Source: Rotaria macrura
Taxonomy: Eukaryota > Rotifera > Eurotatoria > Philodinida > Philodinidae
Assembly: GCA_900239685.1 (NCBI GenBank)
Contig: OENT01000405.1
Location: forward strand, 57,774 to 121,773
DNA length: 64,000 bases
Direction: 5' to 3'
The notes beneath the pieces were generated by a model that ran no database searches, was not told the DNA's origin, and was given only the letters and a program-made list of their open reading frames with translations. A program made the position numbers and the translations under genes. Below are positions 1 through 11,000 of this stretch, in pieces (position 1 is the first letter of the stretch; every line of letters begins with the position of its first letter).

Positions 1-2258
1 TCATAGAATAGTGTTAATCAGATGGTGAAACACAATGAGTAGAAATAATTTACACAGTGTTTCAAAAAGCTTCAATTGTCGAACAAAGCCCTATGTTACA
101 TATTTTAAAATGGTGACCGTCATATAGCCAACATCGTTGTACATTCAGGACTTCTGAAACAGTGACAGACTCAGGGAACTCGATGCTCTCTTAATTTTAC
201 AAAATATGAAAATCTTCTCACGCAAGTTCTTGGAGAATCTATTTCAGACATCGAGATTTTGTAATGTTCGAATGAGATGTCAAGATATAAAGAAAACATT
301 GCTATCGCATTACATTATTCAAGCCAATCCCAAATCCTATGCCAAGCATCTCTTGGAGGTAATGAGATTGAATGGATTAAAACATAACAATACCTTTGTT
401 ATTGGGTAACAACTAAAATAGCTTGGCGTAACATGATTCATCGATATCGAATCAAAATTAGATAGCAAGTATCTAGGATAAATTCTATTACATTTATTAG
501 AACAACTTCTCCTAGTTTGAAAGGCTCCACATTTGTCCTATCTTTTTCTACATGCTTATTCGTATTATTTACTCGTACTCTTATTACTTACTGTCTTTAA
601 AAAGAATATACAATTGTCTTCAGTAGAATGATCTATTCTTTTCTTTCGCTTACAATGAGAAATCTCTTGCAGATCATATTTCTACCTATTCGACTAAATA
701 TTTAAAACAAATGGCAAGTCAACACTCTGTCGATGGTAGCCTATTACGAGAACAATGTTGGCTTAACAATATTCGATCTCACAAGGGAAGACCGCCAAGT
801 GCTCATTCATTTTTGCGTTGAAACTACTTACATTATGTAGTTCCCAAGGAGTTATGAATACGCTGCAGACATTTTGGGCGGATAGCTTATTGTTATGAGT
901 CTAGACCATTTTTTTTACATAGCAATAGACCTCCTGAACTTTTTGTGAATGTTTTTGGCCATTGCATTTAGTGTGTACTCAAAAAGTGAGTACACTCTAG
1001 AATCGGTCACTATGTCCGGTCGTTTACACGATAACTCTTTACAAATACATTCGATTGAGCTGAAATTTTGTGCACAGAATTGTCTGATCAATATCTCGGT
1101 CAAGTTCGAAGATGAGAAGGATCCGGCAAGAAATATTTGAGTTATCGGGAACATTGTCATTATTGACCAAACCATCCCTGAAGGGGGGTACAGGGAGTTT
1201 TTCAAAAAAACATTTTTTTCTCAGAATTGTCCACAACGTACAAAACTCGACTCCATATTTAACGCTGATTCCGAATCTGATATTAGTTTTGCTTTCTAAC
1301 AAAACATCGCCTGAAAAAGCACAAAAACTGCATCCCGAAACCAAACGCCTCGACATGTCTGAGATGATCACTAGTTTTGGGGATTTACCACGATACTTCT
1401 TCCGTGCACACATTCTAGAACGACTGATGTGTCTCATTCACTTTTTGAAGTACACATAACTCTCGGACTTAAGTCCGAAGTTTTCACATTAATTTTTTTC
1501 ATAAAATCTGCCACTTTATTTGAAAGATGTAAAATAAAAATTTCACAATACATTTGTCTAGTGATAGCAATCGTAGTAACGTTTTAAATGTTCACAAAAA
1601 GTTGTTCTCTTTAGGGTGTCTGCTTAGGTAAAGTTTCAAGTTGAAATTCCAAAATCAATTGTTAAATGTCCTTCAGGGGGATCCCAGACTCTCACTAAAA
1701 CCCATACCTTAGAAAACTTTTGGAGCTAAATAATGTTAGCAGTTTCACTGCAAAAGCGAGGGAACACTTGGTGGCCTTCCCTCGTCAACCACAATCTCAA
1801 AATAAAATATCTTAGAAGGTCGAAACGCATCGTTCGACATGTAGAAGTACTTAGACGATCTATTTGATGATTGGAAGAATATGAAAGTACAGAAGATTCA
1901 ATCATTGAACTTGAAGTGTTCGCTGATATTTTTTAATGTTATCTTCTTTTCTGTCGTAGCCTTTATTTTCTCTTCTCAATGTTTTTGTACCTTCAGGTCC
2001 GTAAGGTCATGAAGTCCTTTATACAATGCAAGAAATTATTCAAGTCGATAATCGATTTCAATCTCATATCTAAGTTTCAGAGAAAACAGTACGATCAAAA
2101 GAAAATAGCGATCAATCTAATGGAATTATATTTCATAGATAGCAGAAGATACTTTGTCACAAAATGTTATTGTGTTGAAAACAAACTAATATTGCAATTC
2201 AAAACTGTATGCTGTTCACTTAGGAGAATATATAATAAACATATATATATAAATTTAC
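1..2258. other. Left-edge non-coding stretch with one dispersed repeat
   Basis: No convincing coding exon is visible. The region follows a splice-donor-like site at 2258-2257 that ends the last readable UvrD exon, so it may be intron of that gene. I looked on the minus strand for the missing UvrD motif VI and C-terminal exons and did not recognise them. It contains one copy of a repeat of about 0.5 kb (979-1490), listed separately. Short open frames here lie within that repeat or show no recognisable family. Confidence 0.6.
979..1490 (+). repeat. Dispersed ~0.5-kb repeat, copy 1
   Basis: This segment matches 5335-5840 in the same orientation over its whole length with scattered substitutions and small indels. 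Both copies begin near TCAAAAAGTGAGTACACTCT and end with the 14-bp palindrome CGGACTTAAGTCCG (1464-1477 here), followed by AAGTTTTCACATT. I see no matching terminal inverted repeats and no clear target duplication. The likeliest reading is a non-autonomous mobile repeat. No protein domain is recognisable in the short frames inside it. Confidence 0.85.
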
Positions 2259-5200
2259 CAAGACCAACAATGAATACATAATGAAATTCCAATCCTTTTG
2301 CACCATGTATAGTCATCAATTGTACTCTATCGGTTTCATCTTTCGTATCTAATTTTCCATCTTGTGCATTGGTTGTATCCTATTCAATAAAATCGTTTGT
2401 TTTTAAAGCAATTAAACAAATGTCAAGATTTTCATACTAATGCAATTGTACTTAAATATTGAGTAAGATCATTGGTATTATACAATTGTGCAAATTGTTT
2501 CATGGCATTACATAATTCACTTAAATTTTGTAAACGTTCCACTTCTTGTTTCTTCTTGTATGATTCCATTAAGCCAGATTGTTCAAATATATATAAAGCT
2601 TGTTCATGTAAATTCATGTTCGTATCATTGCCTTGTATTGTACTTTTACATCGATCGATTAATTGAATAAAATCATGAATTTTCTTTTGTTTCGATAAAG
2701 ACGAATCCAATTCGATATATGAATACAATGAACATTGTTTTTCTTTTGCACCATTTTCAATTTTTTCTAATGTCGCCTTGCCAATCGATCGTGCAGGAAA
2801 ATTAATTATCCGACGAAATGCATCGTTATCATTTGAATTTTGAATTAAACGAAGATATGCTAAAGCACTTTTTATTTCTGATCGTTGATAAAATTTAATT
2901 CCACCATAAATACGATATTTAATACCACTATTCATTAGGGTTTGTTCGAATTCACGTGCTAAAATTTAACAATAAAAACACGATGATTTTCATACGAATT
3001 ATTCAATAATGAAAATTTACATTGAGCATTTGTACGATAGAGTATTGCAATTTGTGATAGAGATATATGTGGATGACTTTGAGTAAAATCACGAATTACT
3101 TGAACAATATGTTTAGCTTCATCGGTAGTATCAGATGCTTGAAATAATTGAATTTTTTCACCATTTTTTATATTCGTCCAAAGATTTTTACCACTAAATC
3201 ATTTCCAACGAAAATTTTAACATCTAATACTTCATAATTACTATTAGTTTCGTTTTTGTTTTTGACGATAGAATCTAGACACTTTATTTCAATCGATAAT
3301 CAGTCGTGACACAGTTAGTGAAAGGAATAAAAAATACTGTAGGAAATAGGAAAATAACATCATGCAATAGTACACTTCATGAGATACTATGTTCTATGAA
3401 TTTCAGTACTCGCTGACTGACATGTGTATATCTATAGGAAATAATAGTGGTATATTAAATCGCGATGCTTGTCGCGCGTACGATTTCCATTTTTGTCGAT
3501 TCGATTATCTTGAGTAGGCGTGCGACAGCTCCAGCTGCCACATGTCTAATCTTGAGTATATATGTAGTAACATGGAATATCAGTTTTATGTTCGTGGTGC
3601 ATTTGATATAATCATAGATGACTATATGTCGATTGTCATGTTCAAAGATGAATTCAGTGATGAAATTTTACTCAGTAACATAGACCTCAACGAACTTCGG
3701 TCAATAGCTGATGATCTATTCAAGAATAAGAACAAAGGAAATTATATGTGAGTATAGATATATTTTTGAGTTTTCATGAAAACACATTTGTTTTATGTGT
3801 TTTAATCTGACTAATTTTCTTTTCAAACTTTGTGTCTGCTGTGATTTTCAATATTTGACAATTCACGAGTCTATTCCATGGTTTAAATCTTCATGCGTCA
3901 TATGTTTGAATTCGTTGAGAATGTTGTTTATTTCTTCTTTTATACTTTCCGAATATGGACATACTCGATAGTAGTGATGAAAGATTGGATGACAAAAGAC
4001 CGAAGGAGTAAAGTTCAAGATGTCAACACGAAACAATATTTATTTTCGTTTATCATTTTTTCTATTGTTAATTTTAATCATCGACTTATTTGTATCCGTA
4101 CCTTCTATCTAGCAATAGACCGAATCCCTTTTATGAAAGCCTATGTAAGCTTTTGATTAATTAATAAAGATTGTACTCATCATTTAAATGTATTAATCAC
4201 ATTTTGTTCATGTAGTAAGATAATAAATCTCGTTGTATTTAACCTCACAATCTTTAGACAGATATACTGGCAAACGTCCATGATAGCTCAGGACGAAGCT
4301 GTCCAATTGAATTCCAATCGGATCCGTTAGTTTTCCGATTCGATCCAATGGTATCTGCCACTCGGATCAGTCGTCTATAAAATTTTTCAAATGTGAAACT
4401 TCCGTTCATTATTCATCATATAATTTTGAAAATCTTCACAAATCAATCAACGTCAATATGATTTTCCCACCTTGCAAACACATACATGAAACAAATGAAT
4501 TATTTGAATAAGACTCTTTATTTCGTACAAGGGAATACAGTGCTGTTGAACAAAAACCATTTTTCATACAGAACATGAAGATCTTAGTTTTCGACATTTT
4601 TTTCCTCGATCTTTCTCTCATACATTTCATTTGAAAGGCCTAAAAAAACTTATTTTGAACGGCAAATGTTTTCGTCCATTTTCAATATTGCGATTCGAGC
4701 TAAAAGTTGAAACTTTTATTGATATATATCAGCTGGTAAAGAAAAATTTACTATTTGACTTTCTTTCTGTCATTCAATAAAGTGCCTAAATTTTCATTAT
4801 TCTATATCACACTCATTTTAGAAAAAAACTATATTTAGTGCGATGTCACGTTTTGTAAAGTAGTGTTTGCTCTACAAAATTGCCCACCTCGCCAAATATT
4901 GGCATCGTCGCAAAGGGACCTATGAAAGTTAGTCAAAATAAACATGTTTATTCGCAGCCCAAATTAATTTTTAGACTTTTCAAATATTTCATTACTACTC
5001 TCGAACAAAAATCACCACTAACTTTCCGAGTTTATGTTCGTAAAGAACTGATGATTCTGAGTGGTACTAGCTGCTTTTTATTCGCACAAGTTACTTTTAA
5101 GTGACTGGAAATTGGGCGAAGACTTTTGCGACAGGGGTTATAATGATTTCGCTCGAAAACTCGATTTCATTTATCCAAATGTAGTCAACTAAAAATTTAT

Positions 5201-7305
5201 CTTGACTTGTTCGAAGATCTTATAATGAACAGAATGATTCAAATCAATTCGGTCATACGTCCGAATCCTTGACTTTTTATGATCTCAACATTTCCTTCTT
5301 CGAATTATAGCGAATTTCGACAACCAATATCTATTCAAAAAGTGAGTACACTCTGGAATCGGTCAGTGTGTCCAGGCGGTTGTCCGTTTACACGATAACT
5401 CTTTACAAATACATTCGATTGAACCGAAATTTAGTGCACAGAATTGTCTCACCAATATCTCGGTCGAGCTCAAAGATGAGAAGGATCCGGCAAGAAATGG
5501 TTGAGTTATCGCGAAAATTGTCATTTTTCACCAAACAATCCCTGAGGGAGGATACAGGGAGTTTTTCAAAACAATTTTTTTTTCAGAATTATCCAGAACG
5601 TATACAAAATCGACTCAGTCTTTACCGTTGATTCCGAATCTGATATTATTTTTGCTTTCTAACAGAACGTCGCCTGAAAAAGCATGAAAACTGCATCCCG
5701 AAACCAAATGCCCAGATGACCACTAGTTTTGGGCTGTAGCAGGATACTTCTTCCGTGCACACATTCTAGAATGACTGATTTATCTCATTCACGTTTGAGG
5801 TACAGATAACTCTCGGACTTAAGTCCGAAGTTTTCACATTTATTTTTGTCTCAGTTCACATGTCGTACTTACAGACGAGAATTATTACGCTCGATAACTG
5901 CATTTGCTGCGTCCAAAACAACATTCGTACTTCCTAAAAAAAAGCAAAATAAAAGACGAATAAATTCAACATCTTTGTTTTATTCATTCGATAAAAATGA
6001 ACTCACGATAGTTCTGTTCTAATTTAATAATATGTTCGGCATTGTCTCGTTCCAAATAGAGTGCTTTTAAATATTCATCGATATTAGTAACACATTGTGC
6101 ACCACGAAATGCATAAATACTTTGATCGTCATCACCCTATGAGAACAACAGAGGTAGGATGAGAATTTTGTTTTAGTTACTATTCACGAAAAATAAACAT
6201 GAACTTACAACAGCCATGAAACAATTTCGTACGGTTTTATTACGATCATCTCTATCCATCATTAATTTTAACCAATCCAACTGTAATGCTGATGTATCTT
6301 GAAATTCATCAATGAGTATAAAACGAAACTTTTTTGCATAATGCAAACGTAAATCGATTTCTTTTTCAAGTAATTCTATACGTAAATATGTGAAACGAAT
6401 GATTAGAAAAAAAAGAATTAAAAATCATGACGAATGAACCTTTGGTTAAAAGAATTAATTCAGCAAAATCAATTTTATTTTCATCGTAAATATATTTTTC
6501 GTATCGAGTATAAATTAATTGTTGAATACGATTTTCATGATTAACAATAATATCCGATGAACGTTTACCTTCGTCTTTACATTTATTTATATAATTAACA
6601 ATAGCTTTCGGTTTATCTGTATAAAAATTTTTTTCCTTAATTTCATCTTTAATAATTTTTTTAACAATTGTTAATTGATCATCAGGATCGATGATTAAAA
6701 AATCACTTCTAAGACCAACCATTTTACAATGAATACGTAGAAACCGATTAGCTATAGAGATAAAAAAAATTAAATATCGATCATCGTCTCTCTTATTTTG
6801 TTTTTATCAATGAAACAAAAACAAAAGAACTGATTTATTATTCACCAAGTCCATGAAATGTTCCAAGCCACATATCATTCAATTGTATACCAGGTAACAT
6901 TTGACTTATACGATGACGCATTTCAAGTGCAGCTTTATTTGTAAATGTAACAGCAAATATTTCGTACGGTTTTACATTACAATTTTTCAGTAAGTAAACT
7001 ATACGAGATGTTAATACACGAGTTTTACCACTACCTTAAATATTTATTTAAGTACGAAAACAAAAATCGATCAAGAAAATAAAGCGAACCAGCTCCACTT
7101 AAAACAAGTGTTGATTGTTTGATTGAACATGTAACAGCACGTATTTGTTCACTATTAAGATCATGTAAAAGTTTATCATCGTTTTGTTCGTTCACTTCTT
7201 TTTCATTTGTCGTATGTACAATGGATGNTCTACAATCATAGAAGAGAACTAGACGATCTGAACCTGAAATTTTTTTTCGTTCTTCCAACCATATAAAATT
7301 CAAAG
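2259..7305 (-). CDS. UvrD/PcrA-type superfamily 1A DNA helicase, 3' partial
   Basis: ATP-dependent 3'-5' DNA helicase of the bacterial UvrD/Rep/PcrA family, predicted to act in DNA repair. Exons (minus): about 7305-7090, 7034-6846, 6751-6440, 6375-6209, 6136-6007, 5933-5873, 3193-3021, 2958-2438, 2379-2259. All junctions are GT-AG and keep frame. Motifs in order: LNSEQIRAV (Q motif), SGAGSGKT (Walker A, split by intron 1), FAVTFTNKAALEMR (Ia), GTFHGLA, LIDEFQDTSALQ (II), GDDDQSIYAFRGA (III), LEQNYRSTNVV (IV), YRIYGGIKFYQRSEIK, and VQLMTIHGAKGLEF (V). Motif VI and the C-terminus are not found; they lie beyond the window or are lost. No in-frame ATG is visible in the first exon, so the start is unresolved. 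An ambiguous base sits at 7227. The sequence resembles bacterial UvrD, which suggests horizontal transfer followed by intron gain. Confidence 0.88.
3542..3751 (+). CDS. Candidate small gene or first exon nested in the helicase intron
   Basis: An ATG-started frame of 69 codons encodes an acidic, non-repetitive peptide starting MSNLEYICSNMEYQFYVRG and ending KNKNKGNYM. Close to its stop codon the DNA reads AT|GTGAGTATAG, a good splice donor, so it could instead be a first exon. The 80 bases upstream are GC-richer (GCGCGTACG, GACAGCTCCAGCTGCC), as a promoter or 5' UTR might be. I recognise no domain and cannot identify a following exon with confidence. It lies antisense within an intron of the helicase gene and could be chance. 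Confidence 0.3.
   Translation: MSNLEYICSNMEYQFYVRGAFDIIIDDYMSIVMFKDEFSDEILLSNIDLNELRSIADDLFKNKNKGNYM
5335..5840 (+). repeat. Dispersed ~0.5-kb repeat, copy 2
   Basis: Second copy of the repeat at 979-1490, in the same orientation, lying in the long helicase intron. It shares the same start, the central block around GAGAAGGATCCGGCAAGAAA, and the terminal palindrome CGGACTTAAGTCCG (5814-5827). The right boundary of the repeat is only about 30 bp from the exon ending at 5873, so the insertion came very close to the splice donor. Confidence 0.85.
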
Positions 7306-8045
7306 ATGAATGTTTTAATTATCGATTATCCTAGCTAAAACAGATTCCTAATTATTTGCAGTCTCATTCTTTTAGGTTGTCGTTTCGCCATAAGCCAACT
7401 TGTCTTTATTCTGATCGCTCATCATCATCATCATCATCGTCAAAAAAAGAAGGTACGATGTACATACGCATAGTGAAGAAAGAAGAAGAAGAAGAAAAAC
7501 GAGTAAGATAATGTGCTTTTGTATGTGAGGGAGAAAAAGAAGCCAACAGACATATAGCGAAAATCAAACACACAAACAAATCGAAAAACAAAAAAGAAAA
7601 AGAAGGAACGTGGAAGGTTTTCTATGAAAAAAAACAAACAAACAAACAAACAATCAATTGCCATCACAAAACAACGTATGTTACTAGTAAAAAGTTAGTA
7701 ATATCGGGTGTATTGCGCATGACACAAGAGAATAAAAACAAACACCATCACCACAATCAACAAGACAAGCGAGAAAACAAAAGAAGAACAACAATTTGCT
7801 CATGGTTATACACCGGTTGTAGAAAAAAAAAGAAAACGAGCCAACAAACAGCTGGATTGAGCAGACAAGAGAATACACTCGGATGAGAAGAAGAAGAAAA
7901 AAGAAGACAGGGAGGAAAAAAAAAGAAAGAGAGCTATTGCGCGCGCGTACATAAAACAGAAAAAAAAAGAACGAAAAAGTGCTTTATTTTTGTATTTTAT
8001 TTTATTTTTTTTAGTCATGTTTTTTTTTGTTCAACAAACAAAGTT
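7306..8045. other. Intergenic low-complexity purine-rich DNA
   Basis: Between the 5' end of the helicase gene and the USP10 stop codon. The plus strand is dominated by A/G runs (GAAGAAGAAG, AAAAAAAGAAAG) and (CAAA)n tracts such as AACAAACAAACAAACAAACA near 7633. Open frames on the minus strand here are strings of Phe and Ser caused by this composition and are not genes. The promoter and any unrecognised first exon of the helicase gene should lie here, and the USP10 3' UTR at the right end. Confidence 0.7.
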
Positions 8046-11000
8046 CTAATCACGACGATAAAACAGTAAATAAGGCGTAAGTTTATCAGTTGCTGAATTT
8101 ATAACTTGATGCGATGTAACAACATTTACATTCGTATCATCAAATCTTAACCATCCTTGAAGGCCAGGATGAAATACATCGGTTATATAGTGTCCTTTTG
8201 TTGCAAGATCACCTTGATGATATTCAACAGCAAATAATTTGTATCGTTCCTGATATTGTTTTCGTGCTGGTTCAGTTAGAATACCTAAAAATTTATCCGA
8301 TGATGATTAGATTAAAAAAAACAATCAATAGATTTTTACTTTTTGGTAATGTTAAATTAACGGTGTAACTTATGGATTTATTAAGTTTTTTAATACCATC
8401 TGCTTCATCGTATAGAAAACATTTTAAATGTACGATTAATATAGGTGGTAATTGTTCAATTAACATTGTTTTATTTGTATGAATCTAGAACGAATGATTT
8501 CATCGATAATTACTGTTATGTTGTGTGAATTTCACTTACATTTTGACGATTTTTACTATCAACATAATCGGAAAGTGTCGATTGTTCACAAAAACGTATG
8601 AGAGCATCATCGAGTGAGACAATTTTTGGATCCTAAAATACATAAATCATGATGAGAAATATTATTCATGTCGTCGATGAAGATGAATGACTATCCAATG
8701 TTCTCAACTAGATTCTAGAAAATATTTATAGATGCAGTTGTTTTAGACGAAACAGAAAAAAAACTAAACTAATTACTACACACTTCAGAAATACTCGATA
8801 CAATGGGAATGACAAAACATAGCATCTGTTACGAACGCTTATTTTTCTCGAGATTCATAAGTCTTAACAGTTTGATACACAGAATAATACGTTCATATTC
8901 TACTGCATATCAAAGTCACCATCATCGAAATTTATGATTACTGTATAACATAGTGTATGAACGACTTTGGCAGTAGACTTAAGGCCCCCCCCCCTCCAAA
9001 AAAAGTCAATTTTCGGGAAAATTCCGAAACTGAGATAGATGCACCAGAAGATAGCCCGTTCTTCGCTCTTTCAGAATTGATATAGGTTTTTAGCCCAATT
9101 ATCTTTTTTTGTAAGTCTTCTCACAAAAACTGTATTTTTTTCAAAAATTTCGAAATTCGGATAAATGGATCAAAAGTTAGCGCCTTTTTCGCTCTTTCAG
9201 AATTATTATAGGTTTTTACCCAAAACCTCTATTTTGCAGTAAACGTTGAGGATTTCTGGAAGCCCTCCTCAAAAAAACTGAATTTTCCTCAAAAATTCTG
9301 AAATATCGAAAAAATCTTTTTCGTTTTTTCTCAGTTTGCACTTTCAAAATAGCGCATCCCAAATTTCTCAGTCCAGCTCCATAGGATGTATAAAATTTTT
9401 TTTTGTTTGAAAGAGCATGTCAAGATGCAGGGCACTGCATAGCCCTTTTTTTCAAAAACCGTTCTTTATGACTATATAAACAAGGAACTCTATTCCAACC
9501 CCCCTTTTTTCGCGATTTTTGAAGTCATTGAAATTGTGATTTCTGTTTTCCGCTAAAAAATTAAGAATTTAAAAAAAGGGACTCTGCAGTGCCCTCCATG
9601 TGCACATGCTCTTTCTAACAAAAAAAATTAAAGATATATCATGAACCTGGACCGTGAAATTTGGGTTGCCAAATTCCCTATTTTTGACCCTTGTCAGGTC
9701 CGTATCTCAGCCAAAAATCATGATAGAAGGTTAAAAATTTAACCATAACCTTTTCATACCAAGCCTAACATATCCTGTAAGTTTTACACAATTCGAACGT
9801 TCCTGGGCCAAGATCGATTTTCGAGGGGGGGGGGCCTTAAGATTTCCTTGGATAGACAGAATAGTTCATTGAACCGTAATTAATTTAGATATTCCTGTCA
9901 CCTATTATCTAACATCTGAATTTTTATTGCGTAATTTAAACTTGAAAATTGATGTAGTTGTATTCTATACGTTGAATAGTCTATAAGTAAGTTGACATAC
10001 TTTTATATCCAATGAAAGAGTAAAAAATGGCTCGTGAATAACGGATTTTTGATTTCCAGCACTATGTATTATTGAACGGAATTTTCCAGCGAATATATCA
10101 GCAATAAGACTTTTTCGAATTTCATTCTAAAAAGAATAAATAAAATAAGTTTTCAATAGATTTAATTTTTTTCCTTTGACATACCGTTCGAAGAACATGT
10201 GTTCGATTACGTTTTCCAACTTGAAGCCAATCTTCAGATTTTTCATCAGTCTTGATTTGTAAATCATCTGTTAATGTTGATAAATCTGATGCTGATGTAG
10301 ATTCGTCTTAAAAGAAGAAAATTTCCTTCATAGTAAAACGAAAATCTTTTTCTATATCTATTTACCATTTCTATTCGTCGATGAATTATATAGAATTGAA
10401 CAAATTTCATCATGAATTTCACTTAATAATTGACATAATAATTCATGAGCATCTTCTTGTTTAGTTTTGATTATATCAATTGATAGATGACGAAGACGAG
10501 ACAATTCTTGAAGAACTTCAACTGGTTCGAATGCTGGACCACATATTATATTTTTATAACTAGAATTTGATTTGCTTCGATCCATTTTTTCAAATTGATT
10601 AACGAACGAATGACTAATTAATGAACAATGTTTAGATGTTATGTGTTCTTTTTCTTTTGTCACTTACAGAGCTCTTATACATGGAACATTGTGATTGGAT
10701 GTATCTTCATTAAGTGGAATATATTTCATTACATTAAAAAAAGCAGGACAAGCAAGAAGTGCTTGAAGAGTCTACAAAGAAAATGAATCAGATAACGATT
10801 GTCATTTAACTATCATCATTTCAAAATAATTATGTCGATGAATACTAATTATCTTTCGGCATGATTCTTGATGAAATGAAATTTTAACAATTAAGAAATT
10901 AGACATGTTCGAATTACTTAATGATGTCTGTTAGAATATTGAACGGAAAACATTTACATAAAATGTGATGATTTGTAAAATTACATCAATTTATAAACAT

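Larger units (their letters stand above)
3194..5872 (-). other. Long intron of the helicase gene (~2.7 kb)
   Basis: The donor CT|GTAAGT follows the exon ending ERNNSRL, and the acceptor TTTAG precedes the exon beginning GKNLWT; the phase matches. The neighbouring introns of this gene are about 50-110 bp. Its length is partly explained by the dispersed repeat at 5335-5840. It also contains a candidate plus-strand open frame (3542-3751) and a short GATCCGAT-rich patch near 4290-4375. No helicase coding sequence is missing across it: the protein reads continuously from motif IV into the following domain. Confidence 0.8.

Noticed and set aside
915..1459. Overlapping frames around 1112-1459 and on the opposite strand as genes
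   Set aside because: They coincide with the dispersed repeat, and the second copy at 5335 has a different frame structure, so the coding capacity is not conserved.
7406..8018. Minus-strand frames of Phe/Ser-rich peptides that look like membrane proteins
   Set aside because: Produced by A/G-rich low-complexity DNA; no motif and overlapping frames have the same composition.
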